From Apostichopus japonicus (taxonomy: Eukaryota; Echinodermata; Holothuroidea; Aspidochirotida; Stichopodidae), in contig NC_092561.1 in NCBI RefSeq assembly GCF_037975245.1, positions 7,140,501-7,204,500 of the forward strand: a stretch of 64,000 bases of DNA, given 5' to 3'. Each line of letters starts with the position of its first letter. The first letter of the stretch is position 1. Positions 33,875 through 43,731 of the stretch are shown in pieces. Made by a program: the position numbers and the translations under genes. The notes beneath the pieces were generated by a model that ran no database searches, had not been told where the DNA came from, and saw only the letters and a list, made by a program, of their open reading frames with translations.

Positions 33875-36376
33875 AAGTTTGAAGCAGTTTTGTTTCGATT
33901 TCTTACCCAATATTTCGCCTCCCATCAGATTTGCAAACATTGCTGTACAGATACAGCAGGGATTATCAATTTATTTTCTACCCCGGGGTCAAGAGTAAAA
34001 TATTCGTTGGTACGGTGGCTTAATAGGGACATAGGGGGAAAATATCATTGAGATCAAAATTGTGACTTCAAAAGTCAAAATTTTGAGATAAAAAGTCAAC
34101 ATTTTGAGAATTGGGGACACTTTTCCCCCCCTTATGTCCCTATTAAGCCACCGTACGTTGGAGCAAATGGCCAGACAGAATAAGCAAATGTCACGAGTAA
34201 TGTGTAGGATAGGATGTTAGGGTGCTCATGCCTATGAGGCCTTAATGGTCCGTATACTCGAAGAGTCCAAGATTGAAAATCCGTGGTATAAAGGAATACT
34301 CTGTACAAACTCTTTGATGATATGCTGCTCTCCCAAAATGTGGAATATTAGCTGGTGGTTATTCTTAAAATTATGCTTTAATGACAATGACAGTTGTAGC
34401 CCAGATTCCTGTACACAAATGTCAATGCTCAATGCTGTAATGATATGTGTATTGCACACTTGGAACAAGCTCGTACCATAATGAATATGTACAAAATTAA
34501 CATGTTTGTATTTATGTCTGTTTGATGTCTGAGCAAAACTTTTTGAGTGTTCGAACCTTCAGTAATATCCTTCCCAATGTTTATAAACACAATTAGCATG
34601 TTAAACTTTTAGTCAATACTGATGATTTTTAAGCAGTTTGTGTCCTGTGGAGAAAGAAAGTTTGTTTACATTTTTTTCTTGATTCAAATTGGCCTCAAAT
34701 CACACCTTCACAATGCTTTTAATAATCTTCAACGGTAAATGGTGTTGAAGGTCACCCAAGGTGCTTGAGTTGTTTACATCAAGTTGAAAGAATATGCTTT
34801 GGTTGAGCCGTGATAGTTTAAAAGACAAGGGATTAACATTTATGCCTACAATGAGGAGCCTACGACCACACCATCGTCAATTTAGTCTTACAGGACATTC
34901 TAGAGATTCAGCATATTGTAAAGGTAAATATCTTGAAAAACCGGAATACATAGAAGATAAACGGTACCAACATTCGCATTTCTCCTTCCTTTTTATTTGG
35001 ACTATGGACTTCAACATATCAATACTATAATTCTTAAATAGTTAATCTGTTAAACTATTTATCTCTTGTCAATCACTTCTGTTCTGTCCTGCACCTCGTG
35101 CTATAATTATTTGCATACTCTATCAACGACTGATCAAGGCACTTCATTCAATACGTGCCACAAGACTTCGCATGGCCCAGTTATATCCCTCCTCCTCTCC
35201 CCCGGTCTCTCTCCTCTCATATACTGAAGCATAGCTGTATTAGAGTCTACATGTGAAAACCCGAAAGAAAAAGATATATCATCACTATTTTAAAGTGACA
35301 TCAGAGGCAAAGTCGCAAACACCATTTTCGTACTGGGATTGGGAGAGGGCTGCCATGTTATGTTGTTAAAGAGGGGGTCTAAGGGGGGGGGACCCTCCCC
35401 CTTCAAGGCTTATTGGTAACATGGATGGTACTTAGCTTCAAAATTGCGCTATTTGTTGCAATAACAATGTTGAAGAATTTTCGACTGTTTAGTGGGCTGT
35501 ACTGCATATTCATGTTGTATTATTTATGGACTGTACACAATGATTGTTTTGTAGTATTCTGTCTGCCAGTGGGGGCCAACTCACCCCCCCCCCCCCAACG
35601 TGGTTGACCCCTGTTCATTTAAATGAAACTTACACAGGAGAAGTTAAATGAATCTTATGAGTTATATACTGTTTAGTTTGTACCTCACATAAATGCTGCA
35701 TATACCTGTACTATACAAAAAATACTTTCTTGGTAAACTTCTGTCAACCAGTTAATGTTATTCTGGGGGTGGGGTAATGCCCCACCCTCAGAAGACTTCG
35801 TGCCGTTATACCCATGATCAGAGGACTAACCATTTCTACATGTGGAAGTACTCAGTGTTGTTAACCTATTAAACAAATCACTAAATGAAACAATGTCAAT
35901 GTCTTATGAAGAGGTGGGGGAGGAGGGGAGGGGCTGTTAGACGAACAGTATGACTGTACATAGTGCTGAACCTGATCAAGGTCTCGCTAGTTTTCAGTCA
36001 GCGTCGGCCTCGCCTGGGAATGTCAACATGTAGCGTTTATTTCTCACCAGCAGACGGTAATGTGCAGCGAACTGAGCAGTTTTAATAAAATTTGACCCAA
36101 AGGAACCCCAGTCGTGAACAGTAAACAGTCCGATCCGCTCGTTAGTCTTTCAGTCTGTGCAGGGACCAGTCGTATGACGTCTTCACCACGAACGAAAGCT
36201 AGGTCAAGTCGCTCGATTTGAGTCAGGTCTCGATCAGGGTAATTTGGTCATCCGCCGAACATGTGTAGGGAAAAAATATGTGTATATCATGTAGCAGTCA
36301 TTAGTGAGCAAATTTCCACGGAATCCTATCCCAATTTGAGATGACAATGTCTGTTCATCTTCTCTCTTTCATGCAG
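33875..36376. other. Inter-exon DNA between E16 and E17, with MITE
   Basis: Holds the long-TIR MITE (34011-34155), a G/C palindromic block near 35367-35405, a C-run at 35584-35595 and the E17 acceptor ending at 36376. Open frames (34245-34481, 34794-35030) lack domains. Confidence 0.6.
34011..34155. mobile_element. Short MITE with about 33-bp terminal inverted repeats
   Basis: Ends are near-perfect inverses: tacggtggcttaatagggac.. at 34011 and ..gtccctattaagccaccgta at 34155, continuing into G-run and C-run. Flanked by cgttgg at 34005-34010 and 34156-34161. Element 145 bp, no coding capacity; it could fold into one hairpin. Superfamily not assigned. Confidence 0.8.
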
Positions 36377-36828
36377 GCATCATTGGTGAGACACCAGCCG
36401 AACTGCTTAGTTATGACTCTCTCGAAGCATCACCGAAAAAGAGACGACCAACCGGTCTCCACTCAAAGGAAGCAACGAAAAGGAAAGCCATCGTATCACC
36501 GTTATCGTCAACTTTACCTTTGGAAAAGTTTCCATTGTCAGGTGACGATAAGACTGGAGCTTATTGCCGACAATGTGGGAAGTTTGTCAGCGGGTTGCAA
36601 CGGTTACGGGCGCATGAACGGTATCACGAAAAGTCAGGCCGTTTCAAATGTCGATTTTGTGGGAAACTTTTCGCCGGCAAGGGAGATATGAAACGTCATG
36701 AGAGAATTCACACTGGGGAAAAGCCTTATAACTGTTCCGTCTGTGAGAGGTCCTTCGCAACTCTATCCAACCGAAAGACGCACGAATCTAACGTACACTT
36801 CACGAAAAACAAGGGCAAATATACATGA
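36377..36828 (+). CDS. E17: alternative 3'-terminal exon, three C2H2 zinc fingers
   Basis: Acceptor tcatcttctctctttcatgcag ends at 36376; exon starts GC (phase 1), frame open through the 47-residue basic linker that precedes the first internal ATG. Stop TGA. 149 residues: fingers at 63-83 (CRQC..HERYH), 91-111 and 119-140 (H-x4-H), linkers EKSGRFK and TGEKPYN. Typical plus-strand family member, near E14/E15. The linker contains KKRRP- and RKQRK-like clusters when read through the frame, suitable for nuclear import. Confidence 0.92.
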
Positions 36829-37999
36829 GGTTTTTGTAATTCATGTTTTACTTCTTCAGCCGCAAAGCTTCGATACGAGCAATTCGCACATTATGCCATT
36901 TCATATATGTAGGTTTATGATGTATAGCGGAAAGAGTTTCCGTCCAAACGAAGTTCAAAACCCCAACAGGAATCAGATGCTGTTGACCTACTAAAAATTG
37001 TCTGTGTAACGTTGTTGAGAGGAGCATTCTGTGGATTTGGGATTTCTGAACGCCATGACTGCCACGCACTTGTAATGAATGGCAGAATATGGTACCTGGC
37101 CCATCTTTCAGTATTTGAGAAAGTGATCGGATGCTGGGGTATAAGCCCGTTCGTCGGTTAGGGACATTAGGTGGTGGTCCTGCATCGAAACAGGAATGAT
37201 GACACTTACAGGACTGCCGATCGGCGATTTCTCTGAACATCCATTGAAACGATCCGGCTTGATTATGATAAAAGCCACTTTAGCCTACTGTTCGTCCACG
37301 AGTATGGATACTGCAAAGGATTTCACATCATCTTCTAGTGGATTTCGCACCTTTGGCAAATACGAAACTAACCTAAACTGTATATAATTTTGCATAAACA
37401 GAGTCAATGAAAATGCTTGACGTTATATATGTCTCAAAGTTTCACCGTGTCATTTTTCAGGCCAATGACGGACACACCTCAAAGATATCTCTCAATCTAG
37501 AACTCTTGCTCACTGTTACGAAATAACGGTTGAATAGAAAACTTTCCCATTTATGGAGTTATGATTCGATTGATAAGGAATAACTTCATTGACAGCACTG
37601 ACTGCACTGAACATATTTTATGCTACAGTTCGACTGTCCAGTTCTTAAACCATGTTGTTCGTTGATCATTTTTTGTTGTTGTCTAATGTTTTTGCTATGT
37701 ATGTTCAAGTTATTACTTTTTTCAACTTTTTGATCGACTGTGTGATTATTGATCTTTTATACATTATATTCAAAGGAGTAACAATAAAAGTTGTCATATT
37801 CTGAACTTTTCTTGACCACAGTACAACTTTTTTTCATTTCTGTCTTCTTATTTGGATGGGCATTGATTACATAGATCTTACTTGAATAACCATAACACTT
37901 GTGTCTCTCTGTCGTTGTTAACAATGCTGTCATCTTGACAATGTCGCTTGTATAAGTGAAGGTTAAACTATAGTACCAGGGAATTCTTACTGAGGGGGC

Positions 38000-38085
38000 T
38001 GCAGCCGCTGCCCGGGCTGCAGCCGCTGTCCGTGGATGCAGCCTCTGTCCGTGGATGCAGCCGCTGTCCGGAGATGCAGCCGCTG
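38000..38085. repeat. Short minisatellite, about 18-bp units
   Basis: About five imperfect units of gatgcagccgctgtccgt type. GC-rich against an AT-rich background. Confidence 0.75.
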
Positions 38086-38487
38086 TCCACTGCAAACGCA
38101 GGTTAATTCACTGAATACTATCATTTATGTTAGCAAAGAGGATTAAACTTTCTTTTTCATTGAAAAATAATATTGTCAATGATTTTCCTACATCAGCATA
38201 TAGCTCTAATTCAATTTTTATGGAGACGAGAGTGAGTAAAAAGTCAAAGAAAGGCTGTTGTGTTTCAAACAGGTACAAGCTCATGCTTGTGTGCTCTCAG
38301 TGTTGACACATCAACTGCACTTACGCACATTTCTTAAAAACGTTTTGAAGAGTTAATAACCCTCATAAATGCTCAAAGCACCCCATTCCCCTGTCTTCAT
38401 ATTGACCTAGTAGACCTAAGACTAACCAAGAAGGAGTTTACAGGTTGGTTAGTCGCGGTGCCTCTGCGCTCTCAACAGTACATGCAG

Positions 38488-38670
38488 ATCGCTCAACATA
38501 AATATGATCATGTGTAGAATGTACACCCTTTCAATGGACTTGTGATACTCACTTGACATGACAATGTCATGTGTTAGGGTTACCATCTCGATGTTAGTGG
38601 ACTGGGGTTGAGAGTCGATCAAGTTGTTTGGATTTCTTGCCCAGACTCTATCAGAGGTGCTTAATAAGTA
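38488..38670 (+). mobile_element. Older, diverged copy of the U2-headed SINE
   Basis: Keeps in order atcgct, gatcatgtgtag, ccctttc, gtgat..cac..gac, gatg...ggact.gggttgagag and gatca, matching 17349-17536. It shares the diagnostic atgtg change and the non-U2 body, so the two are members of one family. The U2 head is otherwise degraded and no clear TSD remains. Boundaries approximate. Confidence 0.65.
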
Positions 38671-39341
38671 CCCTACATAATACTGTCATGGTTGGAATGT
38701 GAACAAAGATAAATTGCGATCAAAATCATATTATTGAATGGAAATCTAGATATCTGAAGTTAAACAATACCATACTGCGGTTGTGTCAAGGGTTATTATG
38801 TGAGGGAATGTTGAAACACGACGGAAAGTTTCTCAACAGAGAGAGCTCTACTACCCAGTCAATTGTTCTCCTCATGATTCTCTTTCGGTCGCAGAGCTCT
38901 CTTGTACATTACATATTTTGGACTTTGTCATAGCATTTCCGTATGCTAAAACAAACGTTTATCACTAGGAATCTGTGTGAATGCACCAAAATATTGTCAG
39001 CCCGGCTCGCGGTCTCCCCCCCCTCCCCATCCTCTCTATCAGGTCCGCAGCCTGGCCCACCACAAAGTTACCATCGTTTATTATTATCCTGAGTAGTTGA
39101 CAATAAGTACGTTGCCATCTGTGCAATTAACTGTTGTAAGTTTGTCATCAACATCTCGGTTGTAGCATTCCATATAGGAATGTCTGCATAAAGATAGCCT
39201 TCATGCGTTATACAATGGTTTATATTGTATATATAAGTGGGTCACATGAATCTAGTTTTTATTTGTCTGTGATATCTTGCATAATTTCGCATGCCAGCTG
39301 ATTCTGATATAGTATTTTCATGTCTTTTTCTTTGCGTATAG

Positions 39342-39838
39342 CTCAGGTACCACATCAGTCTGGGGTATTCGACGGTAGTGGAAAGATGTCATTATCGTCA
39401 TCATCATCGTCATCATCATTGCGGAACAGATCTTTTATCAAATCTCGTATTCATCGTGAATCTGGAATACTACAAACAGGAAGGCCCTGGAGTTTTCGAT
39501 GTGAAGCTTGTACCGCATCTTTCGAAGATGAGAGCAAACTACGACAGCATGAGTGCCAAAACGATCTTCGCCATTGTCGTTACTGCGGAAGAGGTTTCAA
39601 CACGACCGGAAATCTCAGACGTCATGAGAGAGTTCACACAGGAGAGAAGCCATTCCAATGTCGCTTCTGTAACAAATCATTTACTCGGAAGGAAGGTGTA
39701 AGACTCCATGAGAATCTTCACACCGGAAGGAATCCTTTTGCATGTATCTATTGTGGCATGTCATTCCCGAGAAATAAAAGCCGCAAAAATCACGAGAAAA
39801 CGTGCACCTTCATCCCAAATCCGATTATCGATCAGTGA
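39342..39838 (+). CDS. E18: alternative 3'-terminal exon, four zinc fingers, first and last with Cys ligand
   Basis: Acceptor tcatgtctttttctttgcgtatag ends at 39341; exon starts CT (phase 1; Ala if the donor ends in G), stop TGA. 164 residues: a poly-Ser run (SLSSSSSSSSL), then a first finger-like unit at 53-71 whose ligands would be C, C, H and C (HEC). Regular fingers lie at 78-98 and 106-126. A last finger at 134-154 ends HEKTC (C2HC). Linkers NDLRH, TGEKPFQ and TGRNPFA. The PRNKSRKNHE motif in the last finger resembles E19, E20 and E27 more than E5-E17. Confidence 0.9.
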
Positions 39839-42806
39839 GGTCCTTTTCTTTTGTTCTCACCCACCGGCGACACGTGAGACGAGAACCTGTATATACTGTA
39901 TATATTTAAGTAGCAGTCACAGTGATATGGTACCTACTGATTGGCTGTAACAAAATACTTTTGATAAAGATATGTCACGATGCCTATATCTGTAAATACA
40001 ATTAACAGTCCGATGCACTTACTCTGAAAGAAAGATGACTTGCATCACGTTTTGGTTAGCGGCGTATGGTGTAAACTGCAGACTCCAGTCTGTGCCAACT
40101 ATACATATTACCTTCGCCACCCCCTTCTTCGATTTTCCAAATTTTTAAAATAAAAGGAAGAAATTTGACAACTACAATTTTAAATGAATGATTACGAAAT
40201 GGTCAAAATATTTACTTAATTAAGTACAAAGGCAAACATTGTGTCTATTTTTGTGATAAATGTCAAACTACGTCTGAGTTAGCAAGTGCTTAGGCAACAA
40301 AAAAGAAAATACGATAACCAAACAGCAATACAAAATGCAGAATAAAGTACGTAAGAGATAAGTAGACATTAATTGTATATACACAACATGGTACAACCAT
40401 TATTTTTTAAAATTATTATTACTTTATTAAGTATGTAAAATCACAGAACCAACTTAGCATCTTACTTAACAAGTAGCTTATTATGTAATTTTGAATATCA
40501 ACTGACTAAGTGACTTAAGCTATTATTGTTAGTAAGTATCAACATAATAAAGTATCACACTTAAGTAAGTTAGTATCAACTTTAAGTAGGTTAGTATTAA
40601 CTTTTTAAGTTAAGTAGTATAAGTTATTATTAATTTAGTAAGTTAAAATTAACTAACTAAGTTCATACTAATTTACTAAGTTAATACTAACTTATTAAGT
40701 TGATAGTAACAATAGGTTGATAGTAACTTACAAAGTTGATACTAACTTACTAAGTTGATACTAACTTACTAAGTTGATACTAACTAACTGAGTTGATACT
40801 AACTTACTACAGTAAGTTAATACTAACTCTCTAAGTTATTTCTAACTTACAAAGCTGATACTAAGTTAGTACTGATAGTAAGTTAGTATCAACTTAGTAA
40901 GTTACTATCAACTTAATGAGTATCATCTTAGTAATAAAGTATCAAATTTGTAAGAATCAACTTAGTATGTAACTAAGACTCAATACACAATACAATCGTT
41001 CAGTGCCTATACGTATATCACAATTTATCAAATTTCCATACCGTATCAAATATTGATGCCACAGAAGCGCTTTGACCATGACTGTTGTCTGCAACCACCC
41101 TTCCTTTATAAACTCCTTAATTCGCATCTGGCTCTTTTTATAAAATATGAATGCCACTATTCCATATACCTAAATTTGTCGGGGTAATTTAGAACTTGCC
41201 CACTCCCCCTCTGCCCCCTCCCCCACCCCAAAAAATGAAAAAAAATTGAAATCCTGCCCACGCCACTGACGAGCCATCAAGGTAATTTTCAAATATGCCT
41301 TGCTGTCTTTTGTTTGGAAATATTGACATCAGATAAAAAATAGGTGTGTGGATATTTCAGTGATACAGAAATGCTATGCACATGACACATTTCCGGTCAA
41401 ACTGATTGTTTACATGCAGATTCCATGTTGTCTTTTTGTTACATGAATTGGAAGGAAAATACACTTTTAATGCTTTCAAACCTGAACTGTACTTCATATA
41501 TATATATTTCTGTTTGTTGTGGGTTTGCTTTGTAGTCTTAATATTAATAATTTAAGTCTCAATACGTGTTTGCTGATGAATTTCCGAAAACAAACTTCTG
41601 AAGCAGATTCAATACTAAATGCACTCAGGCCAGGTAGGTTTAATGAAGAAAAAGCTGTCACAATCGAAAGAAAGAAATTTATTTTCTGTTGCCCTTATGG
41701 CATAAACGATTACCGTAAAATCACTGCGACCGCCCATATCATGTTCATTACACAAATGTAACATTTACTCGTATCGTCCACATTTTTTACCCAATTTCAC
41801 GGAAGGAAATGTCTGAAAACACCTATGTATTCCTTGCAAGGGAAGGAAATGACACAATTTCGCAAGCCACATCGAAAAAAAGACCGAAAGAAAGATACTA
41901 TTCAAGAGAATTGACCTAACACAGGCTAGCCACACAAAGATTTGATTGGCACATGATCTGATGGGCGGGGCTTGCAAATTTTGATTGAAGTTTGTACAAT
42001 CTACGGACTCGTTAAAATATCTGGCGAAATTTATTCAGCTCAAAATGTTAAACGACAGATAAATCAGGAGAGGCCCAGGGGAAGGGGGAGGGGAAGGGGG
42101 GGAGGAGAAGTTGATCCCACTTCCACTGGCAGCCAGAATAAAACCTAACAAAATACTGCCGTACAGTGTATAGTATGTAATAGTAGAGTATAGTATAGAG
42201 TACAGAGTATAGTATTTAATAGTCGAAATTCTTCAACATTGTTCAAGTCGCAAAATATAAATCTAACCAACCTCCATTTTACTATATAGTTTCTAAAAAG
42301 GGGGAAACGACACCTCGGCCATGGATTATATAACATATTAGCTCCCCCGCCCCCACCCCTCCCTGCAGTGCAAAACTCAGAAAGTGAAACAAATAAAATT
42401 TGCATGAATACAGACTCTAAATTGTGATGATGGGACCACTGCATCAATTCCTTATTTATTACTCTTTATTTTTCCCAGAAACTGGCGTCTTGAGGAAAAT
42501 CACATGGCAGTTGTCAATAATTCTGAATACCAACAAATTAACAATTTGATCGTGTCTACGTTTTCTACCTTGAGCTGTGTTTTCATTTTTGGCCCTTAGT
42601 ATTGGCTGTATTCATGAAATGAAGATGACCGTCGTCGATATCATTATGTACCTTTACAAGTCGACAATTCAATGTCGACATTTTCTACCGTATATGTCAT
42701 ATGATGACTGTTTCAGTGTCTTAATTTTCTGACGGTGTCCACAAAGAAAATGTAAATGCATTTTGATGTCCGCACTTATTTTTTTTTCTCTCCCTCTGTT
42801 TGGCAG
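39839..42806. other. Inter-exon DNA between E18 and E19, palindromic satellite
   Basis: Contains the (A/T)-rich actaacttactaagttgat array (40480-40960), a G-rich run at 42074-42106 and the E19 acceptor ending at 42806. An open frame at 41519-41761 follows a possible AG but is in the wrong phase and has no finger. Confidence 0.6.
40480..40960. repeat. Degenerate, inverted AT-rich minisatellite
   Basis: Imperfect 18-19-bp units based on cttactaagttgatactaa. Units in the middle run in one orientation; the flanks (about 40530-40620 and 40860-40960) carry the reverse complement (ttagtatcaacttagtaag). The whole block can therefore fold into a large hairpin. Confidence 0.75.
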
Positions 42807-43150
42807 GTCATCAACTCAGGAGGAGACATTTCTACTGGCCGACAGGAGCGGAGGGGTCTGACAGAGGTACAGCAAGAGGACCGCAATATCTGTTCCAATG
42901 CCGATACTGCCACAAGACAATGGCGTCCAGACATTCCATGGAAATTCATGAACGCGTACACACTGGGGAAACACCCTTTCGATGTCGAATTTGTGGACGT
43001 GGTTTCATTCGGGAATTTAGTCGTAAAGCTCACGAAGTAGTCCATACCCCACAGACCCCTTATTCGTGTAATATTTGTGGAAAAGGTTTATATCGGAAAG
43101 ACAGTATTAAACGCCATAAACGGTCAGTTCACAAAATATATTCCGACTAA
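42807..43150 (+). CDS. E19: last plus-strand terminal exon, three C2H2 zinc fingers
   Basis: Acceptor tttttttttctctccctctgtttggcag ends at 42806; exon starts GT (phase 1), stop TAA. 113 residues: a short linker, fingers at 31-51 (CRYC..HERVH), 59-79 and 87-108 (H-x4-H), linkers TGETPFR and TPQTPYS. No GR-type linker. The SRKAHE motif in finger 2 is shared with the minus-strand E27 and LYRKD in finger 3 with E1-E4. It ends 318 bp from the stop of the convergent exon E20, marking the strand switch. Confidence 0.92.
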
Positions 43151-43468
43151 CTCTTGGGGATGACGTAGTTACAAGAGTTGGAAGTTGTTTCACTCGCAGA
43201 ATTTGCTTCTCGAGCTTAAGGTGTCTCATATCTTCCTTAATAGTATTACATCTCCATTTTCGTTGATATACTGTGCAAAGACGACATAAGCGTCTTGTCA
43301 ATCCTTTAGAACAAATACGGCATTTGAAAGTCCTTATACGTCCGTGAGCTCTCCCAAATGTATCCAAACCCATGTTTCTATAACTCCGCATGAAAACGTG
43401 GCCAGTGTCATGCATCTTTTGGAGGACATGAGCAGAAATGAAAACCTGATCATTACACTCCCTCCGGG
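43151..43468 (-). pseudogene. Decayed zinc-finger tail between E19 and E20
   Basis: On the minus strand, just after the E20 stop but in another frame, codons read EC..DQVFISAHVLQKMHDTGHVF (about 43440-43380), then RAHGRIRTFKCRICSKG (about 43345-43300), then LCRLC. These look like finger pieces with one Cys missing and frames shifted. Most likely E20 once had more fingers that were cut off by its TAA, and the remainder decayed. There is no acceptor of its own. Both convergent transcripts would cross this segment. Confidence 0.4.
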
Positions 43469-43731
43469 TTATTCTGGTGCGATACTCAATGCTTGTGTAA
43501 TGATTCCGTGTCTATTTTCATGTCTAACACGACTGTTTTGTCTGGTGAATCCTTTGTGACATATTTGGCATTGGTATGGTTTAATGCCACCGTGAGATCT
43601 TTCATGTCTCTTTAAATCACCTGTCCGCTTGAAGAACCTACCGCAAAATGTACAGTTGCTATGGCGTTGTCCTTTGTCCTGCTGAAGGGTGGACTTCCCT
43701 GGTCTCTCATATCCCCGCAAAGTTGCAAGAT
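43469..43731 (-). CDS. E20: minus-strand terminal exon, two C2H2 zinc fingers
   Basis: Read on the minus strand, the acceptor attatatttaccacag ends at 43732; exon starts AT (phase 1; Asp if the donor ends in G), stop TAA. The tract before the AG is A/T-rich, a weaker acceptor than most. 86 residues: a basic linker, fingers at 26-46 (CTFC..HERSH) and 54-74 (CQIC..HENRH), linker GGIKPYQ. RTGDLKRHE and the GxKP linker place it in the minus-strand subfamily. Possible lost fingers follow the stop (43151-43468). Confidence 0.87.

Larger units (their letters stand above)
36829..39341. other. Inter-exon DNA between E17 and E18
   Basis: Contains a short minisatellite (38000-38085, tgcagccgctgtccg-like units) and the older U2-headed repeat (38488-38670). 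A minus open frame of 130 codons (36848-37240) has no recognised domain and starts inside the E17 3' UTR. The E18 acceptor ends at 39341. Confidence 0.55.

Noticed and set aside
36848-37240. 130-codon minus-strand open frame
   Set aside because: No recognised domain, lies in the E17 3' flank; could be chance or a TE fragment but nothing supports a product.
41536-41761. Possible further terminal exon after tttgctttgtag
   Set aside because: Length is 1 mod 3 (phase 2), no C2H2 spacing, weak composition.
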